From the NCBI GenBank assembly GCA_033961575.1, contig CM066738.1, positions 68,805,478-68,869,477 of the forward strand: DNA of 64,000 nt. The letters are read 5' to 3'. Origin of the DNA: Aselliscus stoliczkanus (taxonomy: Eukaryota > Chordata > Mammalia > Chiroptera > Hipposideridae). Below, piece by piece: positions 45,536 to 57,735 of the stretch. The translations under genes were made by a program, and so were the position numbers. The notes under the pieces are model-generated. The model was not told the origin of the DNA and did not search any database. It saw only the letters and a program-made list of their open reading frames with translations. Numbering within the stretch: position 1 is the stretch's first letter; each line of letters opens with the position of its first letter.

Positions 45536-45933
45536 GGGCCGGCCGACTGGCGCGTTGGTTAAGTGCTGGCTTGGGACGCCAGCGGGCCCAGTTCGGATAC
45601 CACATATGAGGGCCAGTGACACTGCCCTCTACAGCTAAGATGCTGAACAACAGGTCCACCTGGGGCTGGGCTGCTGTGAGTCCCCGGGACGGCATACTGC
45701 AGCCCCCGCTGCAGTGGGCTGCCACCGTGAGCAGCCAGTGTGAGCCGCCAAGAGCCACTGTGAGCTGCCATCCAGAGGCCAGCGACCGATCTGCCTCACC
45801 CGAGAGGAGTGCAATGATGATGCCAACATGGACCAGTGAAGCAGTGTCCTCCACAACTAGACTGAAGAACAAAAGGACAGCAACTTGTCTGTTCCTCTCC
45901 CCCAATTCCCCAATAAAAGTCTTTTTAAAAAAA
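45536..45933 (+). mobile_element. tRNA-derived SINE (family A), slightly shortened body
   Basis: Head, body with fewer 'ggcagcca' sub-repeats, and tail CCCCAATAAAAGTCTTT. Target-site duplication AAGTAAGGAATA / AGGTAAGAAATA (45524-45535 and 45934-45945). Confidence 0.9.
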
Positions 45934-45945
45934 AGGTAAGAAATA

Positions 45946-47194
45946 AATGAAATCATGTACATAAAGTATAAAATGACAATGTGTGCTTACCATGTAGTAA
46001 CTGATTTTACTATGAATATATTAATATACAAGGCCAACAGGTTAGGCAGGGCATTATGGATAGTTTTGAACATGGAGCTAATTCAACTAGGTCTCGAAAG
46101 CTACTTGGAGCCACTGAAGGATGTTCAGCTGGGAATGGGTTGATCAGGTTTCTGTTTTCATTAAGGTAGACATTCAAGTACAAGGAGGTGTGCAAAGCAA
46201 TGTGGGGAAGGTGTCTGAATAAAAATGCTATTTTAGACACCCAATCTAAGGTTCACTGCCATAAACGCTGACAATTTAGTGTGGGTCTGGTACTAGCTTC
46301 AGAACAGGAAACTCCTCACTACTTTCCATTTACAAAGTGGGTGGAAGGAAGCTGGAATTGCGTAAAGAATATTGTAGTGGAAATTCTAACCAAAACCAAG
46401 TGGCAGAGTCCTCTTCTAGCCCTGCGGGCAAATTGCTTCATTTTCCTCTAAGATGGATTAAAAATAATACATGCTAGAGTGAGGGTCACAAAAACTTCAT
46501 GAAATAATCATAACTTAGTGATACCTCTTGACGTAGGTATGTATCACTTATTTTTGTAAACTGACATATAGAGGAACTTCTTGAAAGAAAAACATCATCA
46601 AAGTCAAGATGAGCCTTCGTGTTTTTTGCAGCATGGAGCTGCTGTGTTACTCAGAACTAATAAAAATGAAGTATTCAAACACAGCACTATACACACCATT
46701 TTCTGTAATAACTTACTTAAAATTTGCATTGACTAAGGCAGTTGAAATTACCAGAATCCAAATCAGATAGGAATACATCCAAATACAAAAACTTCAGTTT
46801 TTGTCTGTTTTCCACTGTGCTAATTTAAGGAAGTATTTCCATATAAATGCTGACCCCTTGTGGTAAGAATCAGTTACTTCAAAGAAGGTACCATTTCAAT
46901 TTAAAGATAGAAAAGAGGCAAAATTAAATGATCATATTTTAATGGGGGAGGAGGGGAACATTCAGCCACAAAATGCTTTTTCCTTAGCAATCCCCAGACC
47001 TTCCTCTTTTCCCTCCACAGGACTTCTGATCTTGATTATTACATTGTTTTTGAAAATTATAAATCATGATCACGACAACCAGTGAAAGAAATTTATTCCC
47101 CCTAAAACAAGTACATCTAGTTCTTTAATTTCCACTGCCTCACACACACATAAATTTAAAATTGAAAACTTTAAAAATAAGGAAATTAATGCAT
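45946..47194. other. unassigned sequence
   Basis: No gene or firm repeat. 'ggagccactgaaggatgttcag' near 46109 may be an old repeat scrap. Confidence 0.4.
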
Positions 47195-47362
47195 TTTGAC
47201 AACATGGATGAACCTGGAGGACAACATAGAAAGACAAATACTGCTGATCTCACATATATGTGGAATCCCAAAAAGCCAAACTAATGAGTAGAATGGTGGT
47301 TTCCAGAAGCTAAGGGGTGGGGAAAATGGGAAGATGTTGGTCAAAAGGTCCAAACTTAGTTA
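47195..47362 (+). repeat. old L1 ORF2 end / 3'UTR start, + strand
   Basis: 'gacaacatggatgaacctgg', 'agaaagacaaatactgctgatc', 'atatgtggaatcccaaaaag' and 'ggggaaaatgggaagatgttgg' are the ORF2 terminus and 3'UTR of an older L1. It abuts an L1 in the opposite orientation at 47366. Confidence 0.75.
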
Positions 47363-48586
47363 CACAATTGCTGCACCAGTTTTCACTCCAACAGTGTACA
47401 AGGGTTCCCTTTTCTCCACATCCTCACCAACACTTTTATCTTTTTTGGTGTGAGGTGATATCCTATTGTGGTTTTGATTTGCATTTCCCTGATGACTAGG
47501 GATGTTGAGCTTCTTTTCAAATACCGGTTGGCCATTTGTATGTCTGAGTAGAGACATATCTACTCAGGTCCTTTGCTTTCTAATTATTTTTCTACTATTG
47601 AGTTGTTGGAGTTCCTCATATATTTTGGATATTAACGCCTTACCAGATGTATGGTTTGCAAATATTTTCTCCCATTCCATAGGTTGTCTCTTAACTTGTT
47701 TTCTTTGCTATGCAGAAGCTTTTTAATTTGATGCACTCCCACTTTGTCTACTTCTGCTTTTATTGCCTGTGTTGTTGGAGTCATATCCAAAAAAAAATCA
47801 CTGTCCATAGCAACGTCAAGAAGCTTTTTCTTTATGTTTTCTTCTAACAGCTTTATAATTTCAGATCTTACATTTAAGTCTTTCATCCATTTTGAGTTCA
47901 TTTTTATATATTTTATGAAATAAGGGTCTAATTTCATTCCTCTGCAGTTTTCCCTGCACCATTTTTGAAGAGACTTCTCTTTTCACATTGTGTGTTCTGA
48001 GTAGTCTTGTCAAACATCAACTGACTGGTTGAGGTCAGGCAATTAAGTTCGCGAACTTGGAGCAATGATGTTGCTAACCTTCTTTTATTATTATTATTTT
48101 AATTAGCTTCAGGTGTACAACACAGTGCAATAGTTATACTTTTTAACACTCAAAGTGACAACACCTCTCCCCCAATTCTCCACCCCACTCCTCCCCTCCA
48201 TTTCATACTATCTATTACTATTCCTTTGACTCCCTTCCACCATATAATTCACATCCCGTGACTATCTATATATTCAATTACAGTTGGCATACAATATTAT
48301 ACAACATCAATTTCAGGTATACAGTGCAGTGATCAAGCTTCTACTGCATCCATGAAGTGGTCACCCTAACAAGACATGTGACCCTCTGACACCCCACAAC
48401 ATTTTTACATAATTATATTCCCCAAACTGTCTTTCATGTCCCTGTGGCAATACTGTAGTTACCTATTTATGCTGTCTAATCCCTTCCCCTTCTCTCTCAT
48501 CCCCACCACCCTCCCAACTAGCAACCCTGTTTTTCCTCTATATCTATGAAACTGTTTCTGTTTCCTTTGCTCATTCATTCAGTTTT

Positions 48587-51500
48587 TCAAATTCCACATA
48601 TAAGTGAGATCATATGGTATTCGTCCTTCTCCGACTGACTTATTTCACTTAACGTAATAGTCTCTAGGTCCATCCATATCGTTGCAAATGGTATGATTTC
48701 ATTCTTCATTCCATTGTATAAATGTACCACAGTTTCTTAATCCAGTCATCTACCGATGGGCATTTCAGTTGTTTCCAAGTCTTGGCTATTGTAAATAGCG
48801 CTGCAATAAACATAGGGGTGCATATATTTTTTCAAATTAGCATCTTGGATTCTTCCGGGTAGATACCCAAGAGTGGAATTGCTGGGTCATACAGCAGTTC
48901 CATTTCCAGTTTTTTGAGATACCTCCATACTGATTTCCACAATGGCTGCACCAATTTGCAGTCCCACCAACAGTGCACCAGGGTTCCCTTTTCTCCACAC
49001 TCTCGCCAGCACTTGTTGTTTGTTGATTTGTTGATGATAGCCATTCTGACTGGAGTGAGACGGTATCTCATTATGGATTTTATTTGCATTCTCTGATGGT
49101 TAGTGAGGTTGAACATTTTTTCATATGCCCGTTGGCCATTTGTATGTCCTCTTTAGAGAAATGCCTCTTCATATCCTCTGCCCATTTTTTAATTGGGTTG
49201 GTTGTTTTTTTGGTGTGGAGTTGCATGAGTGTTTTATAAATTTTGGATATCAACCCCTTATCAGATATATCGTTGGCAAATATCCTCTCCCATTCAGTAG
49301 GCTGCCTTTTTGTTTTTTTGATGATTCCTTTGCTGTGATAAAACTTTTAAGTTTGATGTAATCCCAAATGTTCATTTTTTCTTTTATTTGCCTAGCCCGA
49401 GGGGATATATCAGTAAAAATATTATTCAGGGTAATGTCTGCAAACTTACTCCCTATGTTTTCTTCTAGGAGTTTTATGGTTTCAGGTCTTACATTTAAGT
49501 CTTTAATCCATTTTGAGTTTGTTCTCATATATGGTGTAAGTAGGTGGTCCATTTTCATTTTTTTGCATGTGTCAGTCCATTTTCCCCAGCACCATTTATT
49601 AAATAGATTATCTTTACTCCAATGTAAATTCTTGCTTCCATTGTCATAGATTAAATGACCATATATAGATGGGTTTATTCCTGGGCTCTCTATTCTATTC
49701 CATTGGTCTATGTGTCTGTTTTTATACCAGTACCATACTGTTTTGATTACTGTAGGCTTGTAGTATGTTTTGATGTCAGGTAGTGTGATGCCTCCCACTG
49801 TGTTCTTATTTCTTAAGATTGCCCTAGCTATTTGGGGTCTTTTGTGGCTCCCTATAAATTTTAGGATTCTATGTTCTATTTCTGAGAAAAATGTCCTTGG
49901 GAGTTTGATTGGAATTGCATTGAATCTATATATTGCTTTAGGTAGTATTGACATTTTAACTACATTAATTCTTCCTATCCATGAGCATGGTATGTATTTC
50001 CATTTATTTGTATCTTCTTTGATTTCTCTCTTCAGTGTCTCATAATTTTCTGAGTACAGGTCTTTTACTTCTTTAGTTTAATTGATTCCTAGATATTTTA
50101 TTGTTTTTGAAGCAATTGTAAAAGGGATTGATTTCCTGATGTCTTCTTCTGATAGTTTATTATTGGTGTATAGAAATGCAACTGATTTCTGAATATTAAT
50201 TTTGTATCCTGCTACCTTACCAAATTCGTTTATCAGTTCTACCATTTTTTTGGTGGAGTCTTTGGGATTCTCTATATATAATATCATGTCATCTGCATAT
50301 AATGACAATTTGACTTCCTCTTTTCCAATTTGGATGCCTTTTATTTCATTTTCTTGTCTGATTGCTGTGGCTAGAACTTCCAGAACTATGTTAAATAGAA
50401 GTGGTGAAAGTGGGCAGCCTTGTCTTCTTCCTGATCTTAAGAGGAAAGTTTTCAGGCTTTCCCCATTGAGTACGATATTTGCTGTGGGCTTATCATATAC
50501 GGCCTTTATTATGGTGAGATATGATCCGACTATTCCCACTTTGCTAAGAGTTTTTATCATAAATGGCTGCTGGATTTTGTCAAATGCCTTTTCTGCATCT
50601 ATTGATATGCTCATATGATTTTTATTTTTCATTTTGTTAATGTGATGTATTATGTTTATTGATTTGCGGATATTGAACCAACCTTCATACCAGGAATGAA
50701 TCCCACTTGATCGTGGTGTGAGATCTTTTTAAGGAGATGCTTAATTCGGTTTGCTAGTATTTTGTTGAGAATTTTTGCATCTATGTTCATTAGAGATATT
50801 GGCCTGTAGTTTTCCTTTTTTGTAATATCTTCGTCTGACTTAGGAATCAGGGTGATAGTGGCTTCATAGAAAGAATTTGAGAGCCTTCCCTCCTTCTGTA
50901 TTTTTTGGAATAATTTGAGGAGAATAGGTACTAACTCTTTTTTTAATGTTTTGTAAAATTCACCTGTGTAGTCATCTGGTCCAGGACTTTTGTTTGTTGG
51001 AAGATGGTTGATTACTGATTCAATTTCTTTGGCAGTAATCAGTGTGTTCAGAGTTTCTGTTTCTTTTTGGTTCAGACTTGGTAGATTGTATGCTTCTAGA
51101 AATTTATCCATTTCTTCCAGATTGTTGAATTTGTTAGCATATATTTGTTCATAGTATTTTCTTAAAATTTTCTGTATTTCTGTGGTATCTGTTGTCACTT
51201 CTCCTCTTTTATTTCTGATTTTATTAATTTGGGTCCTCTCTCTCTTTTTCTTGGTTAGTCATGTTAAGGGTTTGTCAATTTTGTTTATCTTTTCCAAAAA
51301 CCAACTCTTGGTTTCATTGATCTTTTGTATTGTTTTTTTTTTTTTTGTTCTCTATTTCATTTATTTCTGCTCTGGTCTTTATTATTTCCTTCCTTATACT
51401 CCCTTTAGGCTTGTTTTGCTGTGTTTTTTTTTTTCGAGTTCACTTAGGTGTAAAGAGAGTCTGTTGATTTGAGATTTTTCTTCCTTCGTTAGGTAGGCCT

Positions 51501-52402
51501 GCAATGCTATGAACTTCCCCTTTAGGACTGCTTTCACTCCATCCCAGAGATTTTGGGTCATGGTGTTTTCATTTTCGTTTGTCTCGAGGTATCTTTTGAT
51601 TTCCTCTTTGATCTCATTTTTGAGCCACTCACTATTTAGAAGCATGTTATTTAGCCTCCATGTATTTGTAATCTCTCCAGATTTCTTCTTATAATTGATT
51701 TCTAGTTTCATAGCATTGCGGTCAGTGAAGACACTTGATATGATTTCAATCTTTTTAAATTTGTTGACACTTGTTTTGTGGCCTAACATGTGATCTATCT
51801 TGGAAAATGTTCCATGTGCACTTGAGAAGAATGTATATTCTGTAGCTTTGGGGTGAAATGATCCAAAAATATAAATTAAATGCAGCTGGTTTAAAGTGTC
51901 ATTTAAGGCCACTATGTCCGTATTGATTTTCTGTCTGGAGGATCTGTCCATTGGTGACAATGGGGTGTTGAAGTCCCCTACTACAATAGTGCTACTGTTG
52001 ATCTCTACCTTTATGTCTGTCAGAATCTGTTTTATATATTTAGGAGCTCCTATATTGGGTGCATAGATGTTTACTAGGGTTACGTCCTCTTGTTGAATTG
52101 ATCCCTTTATTATTATGTGGTGTCCTCCTTTGTCTTTCATTGTAGTCTTCATTTTATAGTCTATTATGTCCAAAATAAGTATTGCTATTTCAGCTTTTTT
52201 CTCATTTCCATTTGCATGAAATATCTTATTCCATCCATTTACTTTCAGTCTGTGTGTGTCTTTTGATCTGAGATGAGTCTTGTAGACAGCATATGCATGG
52301 GTCCTCTTTTCTTATCCACTCAGCAACTCTGTATCTTTTGATTGGAGCATTTAGCCCATTCACATTTAAAGTAATTACTGATAGGTGCATATTTATTGCC
52401 AT
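48587..52402 (-). pseudogene. L1-C ORF2 (endonuclease / reverse transcriptase), near full length, frameshifted
   Basis: ATG at 52402 to stop at 48587-48589 on the minus strand, about 1,272 codons, the normal ORF2 length. Endonuclease relic '[18 protein letters not shown]' with the usual His changed to Arg (SxxTDRN). The 259-codon open piece 52173-51394 holds the endonuclease C-terminal half. Reverse transcriptase: '[14 protein letters not shown]', '[15 protein letters not shown]', '[16 protein letters not shown]' and intact YADD at 50288-50299. C-terminus '[15 protein letters not shown]' at ~48960. Breaks near 51390, 50640, 50070, 49240 and 48830. Confidence 0.87.
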
Positions 52403-52469
52403 TTTGTTATTTTTATTTCTTGTCTTGCAAGGTTAGCTTGTTTTCCCCTTTCTTCTGTTTAAAAAAAAT

Positions 52470-52861
52470 CCCTTTTAGCATTTCCTGCAATGTTGGTTTG
52501 GTGGTAGTGAACTCCTTAAGCTTATTCTTTTCTGAGAAGCTCTTTATCTCTCCTTCAATTTTAAGTGATAGCCGTGCTGGGTAGAGCAATCTTGGTTGTA
52601 GACCTTTATTTTTGTGTCACTTTGAATATCTGCTGCCATTCCCTTCTGGCCTGCAGAGTTTCTGAAGAAAAGTCAGCTGTTAGTCTTATAGGAGTTCCTT
52701 TGTATGTAACCTGCTGTCTTTCTCTTGCTGCTTTTAGGATTCTGTCTCCGTCTTTAACCTTTGTCATTTTAGCTATGATGTGTCTTGGTGTGGGCCTGTT
52801 TGTATTCAGCCTGTTTGGAACTCTCTGCACATCCTGGGCTTGTATGTCGATTTCCTTCACT
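52470..52861 (-). pseudogene. L1-C ORF1, N-terminus deleted
   Basis: On the complement, 5'UTR text '...gccagggaaatgcc' runs directly into ORF1 '(GE)VKEIDIQAQDVQRVPN'. The remaining RRM core 'TPRHIIAKMTKVKDGDRILK' and 'RQQVTYKGTPIRLTADFSSE' is open to a stop near 52606. The coiled-coil part and start codon are gone. Confidence 0.8.
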
Positions 52862-53592
52862 AGGCATTTCCCTGGCAACGCAGCACAAGCAGGGTGGAGG
52901 GTGGGAATCCAAGGCCACATGCGTGCGCACGCACGCACGCATGCACGCATTCCTGTGCTAAGTTCACCAGACCAATGGGATTCCGGATCTGACCCTCTAT
53001 GGGAGGGCCCAACCCTGAAAAAATGGCGCCCTCCTGTACACCGCTCGTGTGCAAGCTCCACACCAGAGGAACAATGGTCCCAAAACCTCCAGTTTCTGCA
53101 CCAAAGGTGCTCAGTTCAGTCCTTCCCCACAGGCTCCTGGGCCCAGCTCACACAGCTCCCCTCCAACAAGAACTGGGTGAGTGCTCACTGGTGAGCAAAC
53201 CCATGCGCCAGCACCACTGGTTCTCCAGCCGCCGTCAGTCTCACCTAGCTGAGCAAAGAGAATCCTCATTAATTTCCACTGCCCGCTATCTTCCTGGCAA
53301 AGGAACTCTGGGCTGGTGAGCTCAGTGTCGGGCCGAGGGGGTCTCTCCCCCAACTGGAGAAGCCTCCCCATACAGCTGGGGCATCTCTCATGGGGCTTGC
53401 CCTCTCTCGTCTGCGCCCCTCCTACCAGTCTTGACATGGCCTCCTCTTTAGGTCCTTCGTTTAGAGGTTCTGTTCATCTAATGTTCAGGGGACTTCCGAG
53501 GTTATAATGTTGTATAAATTATTTGTAATTTTGATGTGATCCTGGGAGGCAGTTCGGAAAGTGTCCGTCTATTCCGCCATCTTAGTGTTTTT

Positions 53593-54124
53593 TTGCTAAC
53601 CTTTTCTGATATCAGAGGGATTATTCATTAGGAGTTTGTACCAGTTTGACAAACAATTAACCAAGTTTACTATTTGGAATTGATGAAAAGGCTGTATGAA
53701 AAAGTTGGATGAAAACAACCTGAACTTTTCTCAAAGAATTCATGGCTTTTGCATCACGACAATGCACCAGCTCACAGAGCACTATCTGTGAGGGAGTTTT
53801 TAGCCAGTAAACAAATAAATGTATTGGAACACCCTCCCTACTCACCTGATCTGGCCCCCAATGACTTCTTTCTTTACCCGAAGATAAAGGAAATATTGAA
53901 AGACATTTTGATGACATTTAGGACATCAAGGGTAATACGACGACAGCTCTGATGGACATTATAGAAAAAGGGCTCTCAAATTGCTTTGAAGGGTGGACTA
54001 GGCGCTGGTGTTGGTGCATAGCTTCCCAAGGGGACTACTCCGAAGGAGACTGTAGATATATTCAGCAATAAGGTATGTAGCGCTTTTTCTAGGATGAGTT
54101 AGCGAACTTCATTGTTAGGTCTCA
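53593..54124 (+). pseudogene. mariner transposase, C-terminal catalytic part
   Basis: Mariner transposases cut and paste DNA with a DD34D triad. Visible here: 'PVCTS-TNN-PSLLFGIDEKAV' style text, 'HDNAPAHRALSVREFLASKQ' (53749) with the second Asp, and 'YSPDLAPNDFFLYPKIKE' (~53835) with the third Asp 34 residues on. Stops and a frameshift follow at ~53950; 'FEGWTRRWCWCIASQGDYS' style text follows at ~53990. The first Asp and the DNA-binding domain are absent. Confidence 0.85.
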
Positions 54125-54468
54125 TATATGCATGGATATATTTATTTGGGGGCTCTCTATTCCATTGGTTTGTATGTATGTTTTTATTTTGGTGCCATAT
54201 GTTTTTGATTACTGTAGTTTTGTAATATTTTTGAAATCAGGAATTGTGATGCCTTCAATTTTGTCCTTTCTCAAGATTGGCTTGGCTATTTGGGGACTTT
54301 TGTGATTCCATGTAAATTTTAGGATTGTTATTTGTAGTTCTGTGAAAAAAAAAAGCCATTGAGATTTGGATAGGGATTGAATTGAAACTGTAGATCTCTT
54401 TGGGTAGTATGCACTTAATATTAATTCTTCCAATCCATGAACTGGGATGTCTTTTCATTTGTCTTTTT

Positions 54469-54784
54469 TTTTTTTTTAAGATTTTTTTATTGGGGAACTG
54501 GGGGAGGGGAACAGTGTTGGGGAACTGGGGGAGTTGCTGTCCTTTTGTTCTTCAGTCTAGTTGTGGAGGACACTGCTTCACTGGACCATGTAGCCTATGA
54601 CAGCCCATTGCAGCAGGGGCTGCAGCTATGCCATCCCCGGGGAATCACAGCAGCCCAGCTCCAGGTGGAGCTGTTGTTCACCATCTTAGCTGTAAAGAGC
54701 AGTGTCACTGGCCCTCATCTATGGGATCCGGACCACTGGCGTCCCAAGCCAGCTTGTAACCAATTCGCCACTTGGCCAGCCTCG
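54469..54784 (-). mobile_element. tRNA-derived SINE (family A), shortened body
   Basis: Minus strand; lacks several hundred bases of the GC-rich body. Target-site duplication TTTGTCTTTTT (54458-54468 and 54785-54795). Inserted in the old L1. Confidence 0.85.
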
Positions 54785-55710
54785 TTTGTCTTTTTAAATT
54801 TCTTTCATCGATGTTTTACAGTTTTTACCCCTTAAATTTATTTCTAAATATTTTATTCCTTTTTCTGCTATTGTAAATGGAATTGCTTTTCTTAATCTTT
54901 TTCAAATAGTTCAATGTTACTGTATAGAAATGCAACTGATTTTTGTATATTGATTTTTGTATCCTGCAACTTTACTGAAATTATTTATTAGTTCTCCCAG
55001 TTTTTTGGTGGAGTCTTTTGGGTTTTCTATATATAAGATTATATCACCTATAGGGATAATTTTACTTTTTCCTTTCCAATTTGTATGTTTTTTATTTATT
55101 TTTCTTCTAAATGCCCTAGTTAAGACTTCCAGCGCTATGCTGAATAAGAGTGGTGAGAGTGGTCATCCCTGCATTGTTCCTGATCTTAGAGGAAAAGCCT
55201 TCAGCTTTTCACTATTGAGCGTGATGTTAGCAGAGGGCTATTCATATGGCCTTTATTATGTTAAGGTAAATTCCTTTTAAACATAATTTGTTGAGTTTTT
55301 ATCATGAAAGGATGTTGAATTTTGTCAATTTTTTTATGCATCTATTGACATGACTGTGTGATTTTTTTTATCCTTCATTCTGTTAAGGTGGTGTATCATA
55401 TTTATTGAAATCATCTGTTGAAATCTTTGCATCCCAGGGATAGATTCCACTTGGTGGTGATTTATGGTCCTTTTAATGTGCTGTTGAATTTGGTTTGCTA
55501 GTACTTTAAGATTTTTGTGTCTATGTTCATTAGGGATATTTCTTGTGGTGTCTTCCTCTAGTTTTGGTGTCAGGGTAATGTTGGCATTATTTAGAATGCT
55601 CCCTCTTCTATTTTTGGAAGAGTTTGAGGACTGGTATTAACTCTTCCTCAAATGCTTAGCAGAATTCACTGGTAAAGACATCTGGTCCTGGGCTTTTCTA
55701 TTTGGGGAGA

Positions 55711-56108
55711 TGCAGGGGACTAAGGCCACAATCTGGAGCTGTAAAGGAGAGGCTGGTGCAAGGCACACTTTCTGGTTGTGTTTTTGCAAGGCTGACACAG
55801 CACCTCAACATACAGGGGTGGTTTCTGTACACTGGTTACAAATCATCCTGATTCGATACATTGGGTGCGAATATCCTGCAGTTGACACACTGGAATGTTC
55901 CCTGCCCAAGGCCATCTCCTCCCCTTCGCCATCCCCACCGCCGGCTTAAGTAAGACTATATCAATAAACCACAGTTTCTAGACTGGGTCACTGTCCTCCA
56001 TCAAGAGACAGCTGTCCATCTAGCCCCCGCTTTCAAGTATTTCTTTGTCTTTCTTAACCCTCCGTCGCCCCCCTCCAGACTGTTCAACTGGCTGCGCTAG
56101 ACACAGCA
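55711..56108 (+). mobile_element. solo LTR, class II (ERVK/beta-like), 398 bp
   Basis: Starts TG (55711) and ends CA (56108), with a perfect 6-bp target-site duplication GGGAGA (55705-55710 and 56109-56114). The old L1 text is continuous across it. Polyadenylation signal AATAAA at 55963-55968 sets the + orientation; the ~140 bp beyond would be R-U5. Six-bp duplications are typical of ERVK-type proviruses. No internal viral genes remain (solo LTR by recombination). Confidence 0.82.
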
Positions 56109-56946
56109 GGGAGATATTTGATTACTGATTCGATCTCCACTACTTATAGGTCTGATCAGACTTTCTATTTTTTCATAGTTAAGTTTTAGTAAGTTGTATA
56201 TTTATAGAAATTTACCCATTTCTTCTGGTTTATTGAGTTTGTTGGTGTATACTTGTTTATAGTCTCATAATCCTTTTTATTCCTGTACATCAGTTGTAAT
56301 GTCTTTCATTTCTGATTCAAGGCTTCTACTTTTTTTTCTTAGTCTAACAAAGGGTTTGTTAATTTTATCTTTTCAAAAAAAACAACACTTAGTTTCATTA
56401 ATTGTTTTCTATTGTTTTCCTATCTTCTATGTCATTTAATTTCAAAGTAATTTTTGAACAGAATGAAAGGTATGGGTCAAGGTTCTTTTTTTTTTTTTTT
56501 TCTATGTGGATATTCAGTTGCTCCAGAACTATTACAAAGATCATTTTCCATATTGAATTCTTTTTACACTTCTGTCAAAGACCAAGTAACCAACTGTTTA
56601 AGTCTGTTTTTGGACTCTCTATTCTATTCCTTTGGTCTACTTTTCTATCCTTATTACATATTTTAAAACTTAATTATAACAGTTTATAGAAAGTCTCAAA
56701 ACCTGGTAGTATAACTCCTCTTTGTTCTTCTTCAATATTATCTTAGGTATTTTAGGTCCTTTGTGTGTCTATAATTTAGAGTCAGTTTGTCAATTTCTAC
56801 AAGTTTGCTGTGGTATTTAGCATGTTGAATCTATTATTCACTTGGGAAAAACTGATCCCTTTACAATACTGAATCTTCAAATTCATAAACATGGTTTGTT
56901 TTTTTCACTTATTTATGTCTTCTTAAGTTTATTTCAGCAGTGTTTT

Positions 56947-57388
56947 TTGTTTGTTTGTTTGTTTTTAAGATTTTATTGGGGAACCGGGGAAGGGGAACAG
57001 ACAAGTTGCTGTCCTTTTGTTCTTCGGTCTAGTTGTGGAGGATATTGCTTCACTGACCCATGTTGGCATCATCATTGCGCTCTTCTGGGGTGAGGCAGAC
57101 AGGTCGCCGGCCTCTGGACAGCCGCTCACAGCGGCTCTTGACAGCTCACACTGGCTGCCATCCATTCACGGTGGCTGCCGGCCACTCACTGTAGCCTATG
57201 GCAGCCCACTGCAGCAGGGGCTGCAGCTATTCCGTCCCAGGGACTCACAGCAGCCCAGCTCCAGGTGGAGCTGTTTTTCACCATCTTAGTTGTAGAGGGC
57301 AGTGTCACTGGTCCTCATATGTGGGATCCGAACCAGGGCCTGCTGTGTCCCAAGCTAGCTCTTAACCAATGTGCCACTCGGCTAGCCC
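56947..57388 (-). mobile_element. tRNA-derived SINE, full length (family A)
   Basis: Minus strand, complete. Perfect 14-bp target-site duplication TTCAGCAGTGTTTT (56933-56946 and 57389-57402). A (GTTT)n run sits in its tail (56948-56965). Confidence 0.93.
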
Positions 57389-57735
57389 TTCAGCAGTGTT
57401 TTTAAACTCTTGTACATCTTTTATGAAATTAATTACTGGGTATTTGATGTTTATGCTAGCCCTAAGTTCATAAAGGATATAAGTCTTTACTTTTTTTTCT
57501 TATAATACACTTTTAAGGTTGTGATTTCAGAGTTATGCAAGGTTCATAAAACAAGTTGGTAAATGTTTCTCCTGGTTTATTCTCTAAAAGACTTTATGTA
57601 AGATTACTATTTCCTCCATAAATATATAGAATTTACCAATGAAGCCATCTAGACATGGAGTTTGCTCTCTGGAAAGGTTTTCATTACTCAGTCAATTTTA
57701 TTTAACAGATATAGCACTATTCATACTTTCTATTT

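Larger units (their letters stand above)
48082..53592 (-). mobile_element. 5.5-kb L1 inserted in the mariner (L1-C)
   Basis: The complement starts with the L1 5' end ('aagatggcggaatagacgg' near 53585) and runs through 5'UTR, a truncated ORF1, ORF2 and 3'UTR to the A-rich tail at about 48110. Flanked by the mariner sequence TTGCTAACCTT on both sides (48071-48081 and 53593-53603), a perfect 11-bp target-site duplication. A deletion of about 740 bp joins 5'UTR to mid-ORF1 at about 52861. Confidence 0.9.
48030..54124 (+). mobile_element. mariner DNA transposon, internally deleted, split by an L1
   Basis: Terminal inverted repeats: TGAGGTCAGGCAATTAAGTT at 48030 and, on the complement of the right end, TGAGACCTAACAATGAAGTT from 54124, about 21 of 28 positions matching. 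Right flank TATATG keeps the TA target. Only about 580 bp of mariner sequence is present, against about 1.3 kb for the family, so the transposase N-terminal half was lost before or apart from the L1 insertion (48082-53592). Confidence 0.88.
47366..56480 (-). mobile_element. old L1 (ORF2 body), minus strand, host of a nested stack
   Basis: Old L1 sequence at 47366-48029, 54125-54468, 54785-55710 and 56109-56480 lines up as one interrupted ORF2 on the minus strand. It is cut successively by a mariner (48030-54124), a SINE (54469-54784) and a solo LTR (55711-56108). The mariner junction is exact: L1 text 'caaactgactg' on the left resumes as 'tatatgcatggatat' on the right. Frames are all broken. 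Confidence 0.8.

Noticed and set aside
52565..53319. Plus-strand frames of 209 and 106 codons
   Set aside because: Antisense of the L1 5'UTR and ORF1 relic.
53749..53952. Host gene with a mariner-derived domain (as in SETMAR)
   Set aside because: Frame is short, lacks the first Asp and N-terminal domain, has frameshifts and no adjoining exon-like sequence.
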